NCBI RefSeq assembly: GCF_002005445.1
Contig: NZ_CP014692.1
Coordinates: 1,984,001 to 2,048,000, forward strand
Source: Acetobacter aceti
GTDB lineage: Bacteria; Pseudomonadota; Alphaproteobacteria; Acetobacterales; Acetobacteraceae
DNA: 64,000 nucleotides
Direction: 5' to 3'
Shown: positions 39,420-49,551 of the stretch, piece after piece
Layout of the letters: each line of letters begins with the position of its first letter
Numbering within the stretch: position 1 is the first letter of the stretch
Notes under the pieces: generated by a model
Databases searched by the model: none
What the model was told of the DNA's origin: nothing
The model's input: the letters and a program-made list of their open reading frames with translations, nothing else
Translations under genes and position numbers: made by a program

Positions 39420-40745
39420 TTAATTATTGTCGTTCTGCCCCGCCGTTCCAATCGCAAATAAACTCTCAAATCGCGCACGATCAGACTCACGCAGCCGCAC
39501 CAACGTATCAATGTGCGTCTCATGATCTTCCCGTGTGACAACCTCTCCATGCTGGTAGAGCCACGCCAGCGCCTCTCCGGCCTCCACAGGGATGCTGTAG
39601 CGCAGCAGTTCCATGGCGTGCACCATATGCGCATCAATGGCCGCCATCAGCTCCGGCAGCCCTTCTCCGGTGATGGCCGAGATGGGCACGGCTGTACCGT
39701 GATGTTTCACCTGCTCGGGTCCACCCAGAAGATCGGCCTTGTTCAGCACTTCGATGACGCGGGAACGCCAGTCAGGGTCCAGCATCCCGTCCCGTTCCAT
39801 ACCGGACAGCACGGAAAACACGTCTGATCGCTGAGCTGCCGAATCAGGATGCGCGATATCCCGCACATGCAGAATAATGTCGGCCTCGGCCACCTCTTCC
39901 AGCGTTGCGCGGAACGCCGCGATCAACTCGGTCGGCAGGTCACTGATGAAGCCCACGGTATCGGACAGGATCACCTGCCGACCGGACGGCAGACGGATGG
40001 CCCGCATTGTCGGATCGAGCGTGGCGAAGAGCTGATCCTGCGCATAGACCGCCGCACCGGTCAGCGCATTGAACAGCGTCGATTTGCCTGCATTGGTGTA
40101 GCCGACAAGCGCCACGATCGGGAACGGCACGCGCCTGCGGGCACTTCTGTGCAGCCCACGGGTCCGGCGCACCTGCTCCAGTTCACGCTTGAGTCGAACG
40201 ATGCGATCTCCAATGATCCGCCGATCGGCCTCAATCTGCGTCTCACCAGGACCGCCAAGAAAGCCGAAGCCACCGCGCTGACGCTCCAGATGGGTCCAAA
40301 GGCGGACAAGACGGGATCGCTGATATTCCAGGTGCGCCAGCTCGACCTGAAGGCTGCCTTCGCGCGTGGCGGCTCTTGCGCCGAAGATATCGAGAATCAG
40401 GCCGGTCCGGTCGATCACCTTGCAGCCGAGTGCTTTCTCAAGGTTACGCTGCTGACCGGGTGACAGTTTGGCGTCAATGACGACGACCTTGATCTCTTTT
40501 TCAGCGACTGCTTCACGCAGCGATTCCACCTGTCCTGTACCAAGCAGCGTCGCCGGCTTGCGCGCCCTGAGCAGCAGGACAGCCTTCAGTACAACGACCA
40601 GCCCTATCGAGGAGGTCAGGCCGACGGCTTCATCCAGTCGTGCTTCAGCAGCCCGGACGTCCTGATCACGGTCAGGCTTCTCCCAGGGCAGGATAACGGC
40701 AGCCCGCGTGGCGGGAGTGGCTGTTTCAGTAGGTATCGTCGACAA
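39420..40745 (-). CDS. hflX: GTPase HflX
   Basis: Ribosome-associated GTPase. [17 protein letters not shown] and [20 protein letters not shown] form the HflX domain, followed by the G domain with [20 protein letters not shown] (G1), [12 protein letters not shown] (G3) and LNKAD (G4). No ATG is available near the expected start; the TTG at 40745, inside the end of hfq, gives 441 residues. The frame remains open further upstream only because it runs antiphase inside hfq. The overlap suggests coupling to hfq. Confidence 0.9.
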   Translation of the reverse strand: MSTIPTETATPATRAAVILPWEKPDRDQDVRAAEARLDEAVGLTSSIGLVVVLKAVLLLRARKPATLLGTGQVESLREAVAEKEIKVVVIDAKLSPGQQRNLEKALGCKVIDRTGLILDIFGARAATREGSLQVELAHLEYQRSRLVRLWTHLERQRGGFGFLGGPGETQIEADRRIIGDRIVRLKRELEQVRRTRGLHRSARRRVPFPIVALVGYTNAGKSTLFNALTGAAVYAQDQLFATLDPTMRAIRLPSGRQVILSDTVGFISDLPTELIAAFRATLEEVAEADIILHVRDIAHPDSAAQRSDVFSVLSGMERDGMLDPDWRSRVIEVLNKADLLGGPEQVKHHGTAVPISAITGEGLPELMAAIDAHMVHAMELLRYSIPVEAGEALAWLYQHGEVVTREDHETHIDTLVRLRESDRARFESLFAIGTAGQNDNN

Positions 40746-41052
40746 GAGTTTCGTCGCTCTCCGCGTAAAGGGGATGGCGTTGATCCGCTTCGGACTCAAC
40801 GGTGACACCGGCGCCGCCGGATGACGTTTCAACAATATTGACCGGTGCAAGCGGCATGACGGTGCTGATGGCGTGCTTGTAGACAAGCTGGGTGTGACCA
40901 TCCCTGCGGAGCAGGATCACACTGTCGTCAAACCAGGTAATGACTCCCTGGAGCTTGACGCCGTTGACGAGAAAGATCGTAACCGGAGCCTTTCCCCGTC
41001 TGACATGACCGAGAAATACGTCCTGGACGTTCTGAGGCGGTGTCTTTGCCAC
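40726..41052 (-). CDS. hfq: RNA chaperone Hfq
   Basis: Sm-like hexameric RNA chaperone. The core begins [20 protein letters not shown], then [20 protein letters not shown] (Sm1) and [10 protein letters not shown] (Sm2). The GTG at 41052 matches the usual Hfq start (108 residues); starts up to 41139 would add residues not found in the family. The C-terminal tail of about 35 residues is acidic. It overlaps hflX and follows ntrX on the same strand, a classic alphaproteobacterial order. Confidence 0.95.
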   Translation of the reverse strand: MAKTPPQNVQDVFLGHVRRGKAPVTIFLVNGVKLQGVITWFDDSVILLRRDGHTQLVYKHAISTVMPLAPVNIVETSSGGAGVTVESEADQRHPLYAESDETLVDDTY

Positions 41053-41298
41053 GATCGGAGTCCTGTTCTTCTTAGTTCTTGTTGCCCGGTATGATTCGAG
41101 GCTTACCTCTGTCATTACGCTCACAAACGTGAAGCTCAAAGACCGGAGCGATCATCCAGATTAATTTTGACGACAAATATGCTGTGATCAACGCAGGCGA
41201 CATGCCCGCTTCCTCACGTTCTGTCCAGCCCTCTGGACACATCCCAGCAAGCCAGCATACGAGACACCGATAAAAAAGACTGTTTCCGGAAAGCGGCT

Positions 41299-42687
41299 CT
41301 ACACGCCCGCGCGATCTTCCGCCGTGACGCCGAGTTGCTTGAGTTTCCGATGCAGGGCGCTGCGCTCCATCCCTACAAATCCGGCTGTTCTGCTGATATT
41401 TCCACCAAATCGCAGAAGCTGGGCCTGCAGATATTGGGTCTCGAAAAGATCCCGCGCCTCCCGCAGGGGGAGGCTCATGACATCCGCATTCGAATCGAAC
41501 TTCAGAAGAGCCGGCGCACCTTCGCTGATGGAAGACGGCAGCATGTCGGCCCGGATCGGTTCATTGCCGTTCCCCGGCATCATGATCAGCAGCCGTTCCA
41601 TCAGATTGCGCAATTCACGGGCATTGCCGGGCCAGTCATAGGCCTGCAACGCCGCCATGGCGTCCACACTGAGTTCCGGAACAGGAAGCCCTGCGGTCTC
41701 GGCAGCCCGACGGAGAAACAGACGCGCCAGTTCGGGGATATCTTCCCTGCGCTCCCGCAGGCTCGGAATCCGCAGAGGCACCACGGCAAGACGGTAATAA
41801 AGATCCTCGCGGAAACGCCCGTTGCCGATTTCGGCCTGAAGATCGCGATTCGTCGATGAAATGACCCGGATATCCACCTTGATCCGCGTCGAACCGCCGA
41901 TACGCTCGAAACTCTGATCCTGAAGCGCCCGCACGATCTTGCCCTGCGTCTCGATCGGCATGTCAGAGACTTCATCAAGCAGCAGCGTACCGCCATGGGC
42001 GCGCTCAAGCACACCGATCCTTCTGGGAATGCCTTCGACACCCTCCAGACCAAACAGTTCTTCCTCAAAACGGCTCGGAGCGAGTGTCGCACAGTTCAGG
42101 GCAATGAACGGTCCTGCCGCACGCCGGGATCGGGCATGGATCATGCGGGCCGCGACTTCCTTGCCTGCGCCGGGCGCGCCCGTGATGAGGACGCGTGAGC
42201 CGGTGGGAGCGACACGTTCAATCTGCGAACGCACAGCGGAAATCGCAGCACTCTCACCAAAGAGCGTGCTTTCCGGCCCGGCACGCAGGCGCAGCTCCGC
42301 ATTTTCCCGCTCCAGACGGGACGCCTCAATGGCGCGTCTGACAATGACGAGCAGTCGGTCCGACTGGAAAGGTTTTTCGATGAAGTCGTAGGCGCCGTGC
42401 TGAAGGGCCGCGACCGCTGTTTCAATGGTGCCGTGCCCGGAAATCATCACGACCGGTACGCTGGCATCCTCCGCCTGCATGGTCTTGAGGATTTCAAGCC
42501 CGTCCAGCTTCGAGCCCTGAAGCCAGATATCCTGAATGACAAGTGAGGGTCTGCGCGCTCTGAAGGCCGCCAGCGCAGAGTCGGAGTCTCCGGCGACACG
42601 AGTCTCGTATCCTTCATCATGAAGAATACCCTCGATCAGCATGCGGATATCCGGTTCGTCGTCGACGATCAGGATTTCATACGCCAT
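41299..42687 (-). CDS. ntrX: Response regulator NtrX
   Basis: Response regulator paired with NtrY. Receiver domain with the phospho-acceptor Asp near residue 53 in LVIQDIWLQGSKLDGL, AAA+ domain with GAPGAGKEVAAR (residues 170-181) and a Fis-type C-terminal helix-turn-helix. The GAFTGA loop of sigma-54 activators is absent, as is usual for NtrX; the corresponding segment reads LFGLEGVEGIPRRIGVLERA. The start overlaps the ntrY end by 11 bases. Confidence 0.93.
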   Translation of the reverse strand: MAYEILIVDDEPDIRMLIEGILHDEGYETRVAGDSDSALAAFRARRPSLVIQDIWLQGSKLDGLEILKTMQAEDASVPVVMISGHGTIETAVAALQHGAYDFIEKPFQSDRLLVIVRRAIEASRLERENAELRLRAGPESTLFGESAAISAVRSQIERVAPTGSRVLITGAPGAGKEVAARMIHARSRRAAGPFIALNCATLAPSRFEEELFGLEGVEGIPRRIGVLERAHGGTLLLDEVSDMPIETQGKIVRALQDQSFERIGGSTRIKVDIRVISSTNRDLQAEIGNGRFREDLYYRLAVVPLRIPSLRERREDIPELARLFLRRAAETAGLPVPELSVDAMAALQAYDWPGNARELRNLMERLLIMMPGNGNEPIRADMLPSSISEGAPALLKFDSNADVMSLPLREARDLFETQYLQAQLLRFGGNISRTAGFVGMERSALHRKLKQLGVTAEDRAGV

Positions 42688-44932
42688 GATTCTCTTTCTG
42701 TGTTCCAGCCTTGAGCGGCAAAATCAGAGTAGCTTCAGTACCTTCCGCATTCGGACGATCCCTCAGCTCTATCGTTCCTTCATGGTCTTCCATGATTTTC
42801 TTGACAATGGCCAGCCCCAGACCCGTCCCTTTGGGCTTGTGTGTGACATAAGGTTCGGTCAGCCGGTCCCGATCTTCCCTGGGCAGGCCGATTCCGTCAT
42901 CCGTGACTACGATATGCACCCGGTCATCCTGCTCTGTCACGTCAAGGCGGATCATACCGATGGAACCTGTCACTTCTGAGGCAGCCTCGCCTCCTTTTCC
43001 AGATTCCGCTTGGAGCACACGCCCAGTCATGGCGATGGCGTCCGCTGCATTCTGAAGCAGATTGGTCAGTGTCTGGCCGATCTGCCGACGATCGCAGAAG
43101 AGTAACGGCCCTCCCCCCGGCAGCAGATGCACATCATAACGAATTTCCGGATGTGCTCCCTGCTGCAGAATCAGGGCGTCCCGAATGATGCTGGACAGGT
43201 TTTCTTCCGCCATGCGTGGCTGCGGCATCCGGGCGAACGCCGAGAATTCGTCAACCATCCTTCCGATGTCGCCCACCTGACGCACGATTGTATCCGCACA
43301 TTGCTGGAATGTTTCAGGATCAGACGTGATCTCGCGCAGGAATCGACGCTTGAGCCGTTCGGCGGCAAGCTGAATCGGCGTGAGTGGATTTTTGATTTCA
43401 TGCGCGATGCGTCGGGCGACGTCCGCCCATGCCGCCTTGCGCTGGGCGGACTGGAGCGCGGTAATGTCATCGAATGTGACGACGTATCCAGCCACCAGAT
43501 TGTTCCGCATCTCCGCCGCCGCACGGACGAACAGCACGCGGCGGCTGCCCGGCACGCCAATCTGCACTTCCTGCGTCTGCACCCGGCCATCGCCGGACTG
43601 AAGCGCGTTCAGCACAGGTTCGAATTCCGGCACGACCTTCACCAGGGGCTCGCCCGCGCACTCCGTCAGATCCTTGCCGAGCAGGTCGCACGCCACACGG
43701 TTCGGCAGCTCGATGCGCGCCAGCCCGTCCAGACCGATCACACCGGCTGACACGCCGGACAGCACGGCCTCGGTGAACCGTCGTCGCTCGTTGATCTGCT
43801 CATAGGCGTCCATGAGTTGCGAACGCTGACTCGCCAGTTCATCCGTCATGAGGTTAAAAGCGTGTGACAGGCTGCGTATTTCGTCGTCGCGGCCTTCTTC
43901 CGGCACACGCACCGAAAGATCGCCCTCACTGACACGATGCGATGCATCCATGAGCAACCCGAGAGGACGCGCAATCTGTCGGGCGAGCGTCAGTCCCATC
44001 AGGGCCGCCGCCAGCATCACCAGCAGCGCCACCAGTGCGAAGATGATTACAAACGTGATCTGGATTTTTGTCCGATTATGATCGAGCCGTTTGTAATCAG
44101 CCACAACCTTCTCGGTCTTGCGCATATGGCCGAGAATTTCCGGATCGACAGGCCGCGTGATGACCAGCATCATCTCCGGCGTTTCGCCCAGCGCCACAAC
44201 CGCGCGCACGACTTTTTCGTCCGGGCTGTCATAGATCGCCACGTCGTTGGTGCGGGCCATCATCGTGGCGGCAGGCGGTGGCAACGGCTGGTCGTACCCC
44301 GAGCGGCTGAGCAGTCCACCCGCGGCGATGACCTTGTTGGTGATGGGGTCGTAGACCACTGCTTCCGTCAGGCCGCGGATCGTCGCCTGACTGTCCAGCA
44401 TCTGCCCCAGCGTTTCCGGATCATGCAGCAGATCGGTGCCGTTGTTCTGAAGCTCATTCTCCGCACTGACAAGAAAATTGGAGAGGGAGAAAGCTTCCGT
44501 CCGGATGTTGGCATTATGCTCGGTCAGATAACCGCGCGACGCCTGCAGAGCCTCATTCAGCGCCGTGTTGACCCGATCCGAAAACCAGATCTGGATTCCG
44601 TAGTCGAAGAATATTGTCGCAAAAATACCCACGACGATCGTGGGCGCCACCGCGACCATACCGAACAGGGCCACCAGCCGGACATGCAGCCGGGCGCCTG
44701 CGGTTCCCTCGCGTTGACGCTCATGGATCAGACGCCGGACCCAAAGGCCGCTCGTCACAGCAAGGAGCAGAAGCGTCGCGCCACCAAGAATGAAGATACC
44801 GTTCTGCAGAAGCGGATGATGCGCCAGAGCGCCTCCACCCGACAGCACCACGAAGATGGCGAAAACCAGCAGTAACGCCAGCGCGACGAGCGTGATGGTC
44901 ACACTGCGCATTTCCAGCGCCCGCCTCAGCAT
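42677..44932 (-). CDS. ntrY: Sensor histidine kinase NtrY
   Basis: A 751-residue membrane sensor. Membrane helices lie near the N-terminus (VALALLLVFAIFVVLSGGG and further segments to residue 115) and near residues 290-315. An extracytoplasmic loop, a HAMP linker (RQIARPLGLLMDASHRVSEG), a PAS-like region, the phospho-acceptor His in RIAHEIKNPLTP and an ATPase domain with DDGIGLPREDRDRL and GTGLGLAIVKKIMEDHEG follow. It pairs with NtrX, whose gene overlaps its end. Confidence 0.94.
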   Translation of the reverse strand: MLRRALEMRSVTITLVALALLLVFAIFVVLSGGGALAHHPLLQNGIFILGGATLLLLAVTSGLWVRRLIHERQREGTAGARLHVRLVALFGMVAVAPTIVVGIFATIFFDYGIQIWFSDRVNTALNEALQASRGYLTEHNANIRTEAFSLSNFLVSAENELQNNGTDLLHDPETLGQMLDSQATIRGLTEAVVYDPITNKVIAAGGLLSRSGYDQPLPPPAATMMARTNDVAIYDSPDEKVVRAVVALGETPEMMLVITRPVDPEILGHMRKTEKVVADYKRLDHNRTKIQITFVIIFALVALLVMLAAALMGLTLARQIARPLGLLMDASHRVSEGDLSVRVPEEGRDDEIRSLSHAFNLMTDELASQRSQLMDAYEQINERRRFTEAVLSGVSAGVIGLDGLARIELPNRVACDLLGKDLTECAGEPLVKVVPEFEPVLNALQSGDGRVQTQEVQIGVPGSRRVLFVRAAAEMRNNLVAGYVVTFDDITALQSAQRKAAWADVARRIAHEIKNPLTPIQLAAERLKRRFLREITSDPETFQQCADTIVRQVGDIGRMVDEFSAFARMPQPRMAEENLSSIIRDALILQQGAHPEIRYDVHLLPGGGPLLFCDRRQIGQTLTNLLQNAADAIAMTGRVLQAESGKGGEAASEVTGSIGMIRLDVTEQDDRVHIVVTDDGIGLPREDRDRLTEPYVTHKPKGTGLGLAIVKKIMEDHEGTIELRDRPNAEGTEATLILPLKAGTQKENHGV

Positions 44933-44986
44933 GCTTCGCGCTGCACCGGATGTCCTATGGTGTCACTCTTCTGCTGCATGAGGTTG

Positions 44987-46462
44987 TCAGATCGCCTCCC
45001 GAGCGGAAGACCCTTTGGTCACGGAAATTTCGAGGTCCTTGATACGTTTTCGCAGGGTGTTTCTGTTGACGCCCAGCATGGCGGCGGCACGGATCTGGTT
45101 TCCTCGTGTTGCGTCCAGAGTCAGCCTGATCAATGGCCGCTCGATTTCGGCGATCACCCGTTCATGCAGGGCCGTGGGAGGCACACCATTCTCTTCGGCC
45201 GCCGTGAAGTATTTCCGAAGATGCCGCTCGACAACAACGGAGAAAGGCTCCTCCTCCTCATCATGCGACGCCACGGACAAGGGACGCTGGCGGCTGGCTT
45301 CCGACAGTTCGCCCTCTATCACCGCGCCGCTGATCACATCATGCGGATAAAGCACGGAGATACGCCGCATCAGGTTCTCAAGTTCGCGCACATTCCCCGG
45401 CCAGCGCCATGCCTGCAGACGAATGATCGCGTCGTCTGCCAGAGTGCGGGGAGCCTGCCCTTCCTCGTTGCACTGACTGAGAAAATGTCTGGCCAGCAAG
45501 GGGATGTCCTCAGTCCGCTCACGCAAGGGCGGGATGCGGATCGGCACGACGTTCAGGCGGTAAAACAGATCCTCCCTGAACGAGCCGTCCCGTATGGCCT
45601 GATGCAGATCCCGATGCGTCGAAGCAATGATCCGCACATTGGAACGGATCGGCTGCCTGCCTCCTGCCGTCGTGAATTCTCCTTCCTGAAGAACGCGCAG
45701 CACCCGGGTCTGCGCTTCCGGCGACATGTCGCCGACCTCATCAAGAAACAGGGTTCCTCCCGCCGCCTGTTCAAAGCGTCCGGAGGATCGTGTCCCGGCA
45801 AGGCCGTTGACACTGCGTTCCTGCCCGAACAACTCGGCTTCGATCTGCTCACGCGGAATGGCGGCGACATTCACCGCAACGAAGGGACCGGTCCGCCGCT
45901 GCCCGTAATCATGGAGCGCCCGTGCGACCAGTTCCTTGCCCGTGCCGCTTTCTCCCGTGATCATCACCGTGAGATCTGACGTCGTGAGGCGCGCGATCAT
46001 CCGGTAGATGTCCTGCATCGCCGCCGAACGCCCTGTCAGCGGCATCTTTTCTTCGGCGGAAGAGAGTGCGGGCTGCGCCGCCACGAGCGACTGTTGAGGC
46101 GTGCTCAAGGCCCGCTCGACGACCGACAGCAACTCCGTCAGATCAAAGGGTTTCGGCAGATATTCGAAGGCGCCCCTCTGTGTCGCCTTGACGGCCGTGA
46201 CCAGCGTGGACTGGGCGCTCATCACGAGAATACGCAGATCCGGGCGCGCCTTTCTGATCCGCGGCACAAGGTCCAGCCCGTTTTCGTCCGGCATCATCAC
46301 ATCCGTGATGACCAGATCTCCTTCACCTTCTTCAATCCACTGCCATAAGGTGGCGGCGCTGGCTGTGGTGCGGACCTGATATCCGGCGCGGCCCAGAGCC
46401 TGACTGAGAACCGTCCGGATCGAGCGATCATCGTCAGCGACAAGGATAGTGGGCAACGGCAT
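44987..46462 (-). CDS. ntrC: Nitrogen regulator NtrC lacking the GAFTGA motif
   Basis: Receiver domain with Asp54 ([16 protein letters not shown]), AAA+ domain with Walker [13 protein letters not shown] at 170-181 and [13 protein letters not shown], then a Fis-type DNA-binding domain ([20 protein letters not shown]). At residues 213-230, where sigma-54 activators have GAFTGA, it reads [18 protein letters not shown]. The loop that contacts sigma-54 is therefore missing although the rest of the ATPase is intact. The related R. capsulatus NtrC also lacks it and works with the housekeeping sigma factor. Confidence 0.94.
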   Translation of the reverse strand: MPLPTILVADDDRSIRTVLSQALGRAGYQVRTTASAATLWQWIEEGEGDLVITDVMMPDENGLDLVPRIRKARPDLRILVMSAQSTLVTAVKATQRGAFEYLPKPFDLTELLSVVERALSTPQQSLVAAQPALSSAEEKMPLTGRSAAMQDIYRMIARLTTSDLTVMITGESGTGKELVARALHDYGQRRTGPFVAVNVAAIPREQIEAELFGQERSVNGLAGTRSSGRFEQAAGGTLFLDEVGDMSPEAQTRVLRVLQEGEFTTAGGRQPIRSNVRIIASTHRDLHQAIRDGSFREDLFYRLNVVPIRIPPLRERTEDIPLLARHFLSQCNEEGQAPRTLADDAIIRLQAWRWPGNVRELENLMRRISVLYPHDVISGAVIEGELSEASRQRPLSVASHDEEEEPFSVVVERHLRKYFTAAEENGVPPTALHERVIAEIERPLIRLTLDATRGNQIRAAAMLGVNRNTLRKRIKDLEISVTKGSSAREAI

Positions 46463-46546
46463 ACGGATCTTTTACCATCATTGATAAGCTGGGCTCGATA
46501 ATGAGCGGATTTTACTGGAAAACAAGCGACAACCCTTTCCCGATTG

Positions 46547-47710
46547 TCACGACATACCGCTGGCCTCGTCCATGACCACGGGAAGGTGCAGGCTGACTTC
46601 CGTACAACCGGGCCGACTCTCGACTTCGATGACCCCGCCGTGGTCGTTGACGATCTTTCCCGCCAGCGCCAGTCCCAGCCCGGACCCCGAGGTCTTGGTG
46701 GTGAGAAACGGCTCGAACAGATGCGGGCGGATCGCCTCGGCAAATCCCGGCCCCGTATCGCGGACAGTCACCACAAGCGGCAGATGACGCCGACGATCCG
46801 ACCCCGGCACGGCGAGCCGCAGTCCCTGACGGTACGCCGTGACCAGCGTGATCTGTCCCGGTTCGCCTGTGTCCAGAATGGCTTCCGCCGCGTTCTTGAT
46901 GAGATTGAGCAGAACCTGAATCAGTTCATCCCTGTTGCCCCAGACCGACGGGAGCGAAGGGTCGTACTCCTCGACGATCGGAATGCCTTTCGCCACGCCG
47001 TTTTCGGCCAGCACCCGCACATGCTCCAGCACCCGATGAATATTGACCGGACGGCGACCCTCGGGGTTCTCGCTGAACATTTCCATGCGATCGACCAGCG
47101 CCCGGATGCGATCGGCCTCGTCACGGATGAGAACAGCAAGTTCCTTGTCATTCGCGGCAACCGAGCTTTCCAGCAACTGGGCAGCACCTCGGATGCCGGA
47201 CAGCGGATTCTTCACTTCATGCGCCAGAATAGCCGCCATCCCCGATACACTTCGCGCAGCGGAACGGAAGGCAAGCTGACGATCAAGAACCCTGGTCGAA
47301 GACGCATTCTGAATCAGCAGGAGCACCTGACCGGGATATTCGGCGACAGCCGCTCCCTGTACGGTCACCCCGTCATAATGAAAGCGCGGTGAACTGATCA
47401 TCACCCCATGTTCGGTCACCGTATTGCCGGTCTGCCGAACCTGATGAAGCAGGAGAAAAAGGGGATGATCGGCAGGCAGAAGGTCAGAGAGTTTTTCCTG
47501 TCTGAGCAAAGAGCGGGAGCGCGCGAAAAAACTCTCCGCTTCCGAGTTGACGAAGAGGATATGATCCCGCTGTCCGACAAGGACGATCGGAGCAGGCAAG
47601 GTTTCCAGCAGAAGCGCCGCATCCGGCGCCTGGTCTTCGGCTCTGTGACGGCTGGCCGGACCAGACGTTTTTTTCGACGGGTCGTCGCCGCTTCCTGGGA
47701 CACCCTTCAT
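46547..47710 (-). CDS. ntrB: Sensor histidine kinase NtrB
   Basis: Cytosolic nitrogen-status kinase of 387 residues. A PAS-like sensor part occupies roughly residues 33-145; the phospho-acceptor His is His164 in AILAHEVKNPLSGIRGAAQL; the ATPase domain has RDTGPGFAEAIRPHLFEPF and GSGLGLALAGKIVNDHGGVI. The start overlaps the dusB stop as ATGA, and ntrC follows after about 85 bases. Confidence 0.94.
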   Translation of the reverse strand: MKGVPGSGDDPSKKTSGPASRHRAEDQAPDAALLLETLPAPIVLVGQRDHILFVNSEAESFFARSRSLLRQEKLSDLLPADHPLFLLLHQVRQTGNTVTEHGVMISSPRFHYDGVTVQGAAVAEYPGQVLLLIQNASSTRVLDRQLAFRSAARSVSGMAAILAHEVKNPLSGIRGAAQLLESSVAANDKELAVLIRDEADRIRALVDRMEMFSENPEGRRPVNIHRVLEHVRVLAENGVAKGIPIVEEYDPSLPSVWGNRDELIQVLLNLIKNAAEAILDTGEPGQITLVTAYRQGLRLAVPGSDRRRHLPLVVTVRDTGPGFAEAIRPHLFEPFLTTKTSGSGLGLALAGKIVNDHGGVIEVESRPGCTEVSLHLPVVMDEASGMS

Positions 47711-48816
47711 GCTGCCTGAAGTGTGTCAGCCTCACTCCTCGCTTCACCGGTGTGATTGCCATCCCCTCGCGAACGATGCGGCGCACGGACGGCTCCCGCA
47801 GAGATCTGCCGGTCGTAAAATGCATTGATCGCGTCGATCACCTCGACCGCCGTATCCATCCGGTTCACGGAAGCCCGGAAACCTGCCGATTCAGGCAGTC
47901 CTGCCGAATACCAGGAGACATGCTTGCGGGCGAGCCTCAGGCCGGGATGCTCGCCGAAATGCCGAAGCATTGAATCATAGTGTTCCAGAACAACGGCACG
48001 TTCCGTCGGCAGATCCGGATCGGGGGGCGTTTCACCCGTACGTAACGCCTCAGCCACCTGCCCGAGAAACCACGGACGACCATACGCACCACGTCCAATC
48101 ATCACGCCATCGGCTCCCGAGAGAGCAAGCGCCTGTCGCGCGTCATCAACAGTGACGATATCGCCGTTCACGATCACAGGCAGACGGACGGCCTCTTTCA
48201 CCTGACGGACGAAGGCCCAGTCCGCGGACCCGTTGTAGAACTGCTGCCGGGTCCGTCCATGCACCGTGATCATGCGGATGCCGCATTCCTGGGCAATACG
48301 CGCAAGAGTGGGCGCGTTGAGATGATCATGATCCCATCCCATGCGCATTTTCAGCGTGACGGGCACATCGACCGCTTTCACCGTCGCCTCCAGCAGCCGT
48401 CCCGCCGCAAGCTCATCGCGCATCAGAGCCGAGCCGGCCATCTGACCAACCGCGACCTTCTTGACCGGGCAGCCGAAATTGATGTCGATAATGTCCGCGC
48501 CCCTGCCGATAGCAATGCGAGCCGCTTCACCCATGGCGTCAGGATCGCACCCGGCCAACTGGATGGAATTCGGTCCGGCGGCGTCAGCGACTTCGGCCAT
48601 GCGGAGCGTCGCTTCGTTTTCGCGGACCATTGCCCAGGACGCGATCATTTCAGACACGACCAGACCAGCGCCAAACCGACGGGCAAGCCTGCGGAACGGC
48701 ACATCCGTCACACCCGCCATTGGTGCGAGAATGACGGGTGCATCCAGCACAACGCCACCAAGATCGATCGGCCCGGGACACTGGGCCCCTACCCTGTTCA
48801 TTTCTGCCATACCCAT
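47707..48816 (-). CDS. dusB: tRNA-dihydrouridine synthase DusB (NifR3)
   Basis: FMN-dependent enzyme reducing uridines in the tRNA D loop. LAPMAGVTDVPFRRLARRFG near the N-terminus, IIDINFGCPVKKV with the active Cys region, ITVHGRTRQQFYNGSADW and DGVMIGRGAYGRPWFLGQV are all present. It heads the dusB-ntrBC-ntrYX-hfq-hflX run, the widely conserved nifR3 arrangement. Its start lies about 110 bases from the ADP-ribosyltransferase gene's stop. Confidence 0.95.
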   Translation of the reverse strand: MGMAEMNRVGAQCPGPIDLGGVVLDAPVILAPMAGVTDVPFRRLARRFGAGLVVSEMIASWAMVRENEATLRMAEVADAAGPNSIQLAGCDPDAMGEAARIAIGRGADIIDINFGCPVKKVAVGQMAGSALMRDELAAGRLLEATVKAVDVPVTLKMRMGWDHDHLNAPTLARIAQECGIRMITVHGRTRQQFYNGSADWAFVRQVKEAVRLPVIVNGDIVTVDDARQALALSGADGVMIGRGAYGRPWFLGQVAEALRTGETPPDPDLPTERAVVLEHYDSMLRHFGEHPGLRLARKHVSWYSAGLPESAGFRASVNRMDTAVEVIDAINAFYDRQISAGAVRAPHRSRGDGNHTGEARSEADTLQAA

Positions 48817-48924
48817 GATGACGCCAACCTAGCGGTGCAGGCGCGTGAATTCAACAGAATCTCTGCGCGACGGTGGCTTGTCGGAGGGGGTGCAAAGATG
48901 CCTATTAACCCTGACTTTTTCTAC

Positions 48925-49551
48925 TCATTGACCGTTGAGATTTGCAGGTATAGTGCTGCTGAGTTCATTCATTATTTTAGTCAAGTCAAGAAATCTGTTA
49001 TTGACTGTTATTTTCATTGGACCTCTGTAGCCAGGGTTCTGGGTTACTTTTTTTACCGCCACCTCGTCCTCATTATTTATTTTACTGATCCTATATTCCA
49101 CACAATTAAAAATTAAATCCGTGGCAATACCACCTTTAACAGCAACCTCTCTTTGCTGCACATACAGGTTGAGCCCATAGGAATTGCAGGATGCCTCAGG
49201 CTTTCCCCTTGCACCGTATCCATTGACTTCCCATCTCCTCAAATCTTCGGGGATTTCAAAGGTATCATGATCAGTGAACCTTATCTTTTCAGGCTCCCAT
49301 GTTGGTCGACCATCCGGAATAACAATAGTGTATATGTACACAAATGATTCCTGCGCTCGGGCATTCGGCCTTCTCGCGAAGCCCAATACACTCTGCCAGC
49401 TTCTGGTTGTACTGATAAACGGTCCGTGCTCATTGAACTGGACATAACGACCCAGTTCCAATTCCGGATTATGATCACCGTAAAGTTGAAAACCTTCCAT
49501 AAAGACCTGGCTTGGGGGTCTTCTGTCAGCGCGGTAGACTAATTCTGACAT
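48925..49551 (-). CDS. Cholera-toxin-A1-like ADP-ribosyltransferase domain protein
   Basis: A stand-alone 208-residue protein carrying the R-S-E catalytic pattern of arginine-specific bacterial toxins of the cholera/pertussis class. Region 1: LVYRADRRPPSQVFMEGF, with the NAD-binding Arg at residue 7 (cholera toxin reads LYRADSRPPDEI). Region 2: GPFISTTRSW with Ser47-Thr-Thr, followed by SFVYIYTI. Region 3: QREVAVKGGI with Gln133 and Glu135, against EQEVSALGGI in cholera toxin. There is no signal peptide, membrane helix or delivery domain, and no B-subunit or obvious immunity gene beside it. It is clearly AT-richer than its neighbours, pointing to recent transfer. Its target and delivery are unknown. 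Confidence 0.85.
   Translation of the reverse strand: MSELVYRADRRPPSQVFMEGFQLYGDHNPELELGRYVQFNEHGPFISTTRSWQSVLGFARRPNARAQESFVYIYTIVIPDGRPTWEPEKIRFTDHDTFEIPEDLRRWEVNGYGARGKPEASCNSYGLNLYVQQREVAVKGGIATDLIFNCVEYRISKINNEDEVAVKKVTQNPGYRGPMKITVNNRFLDLTKIMNELSSTIPANLNGQ

Noticed and set aside
43937..44875. A 312-residue plus-strand frame.
   Set aside because: Antisense to ntrY; it is rich in His, Arg and Gln, as expected from antisense GC-rich DNA.
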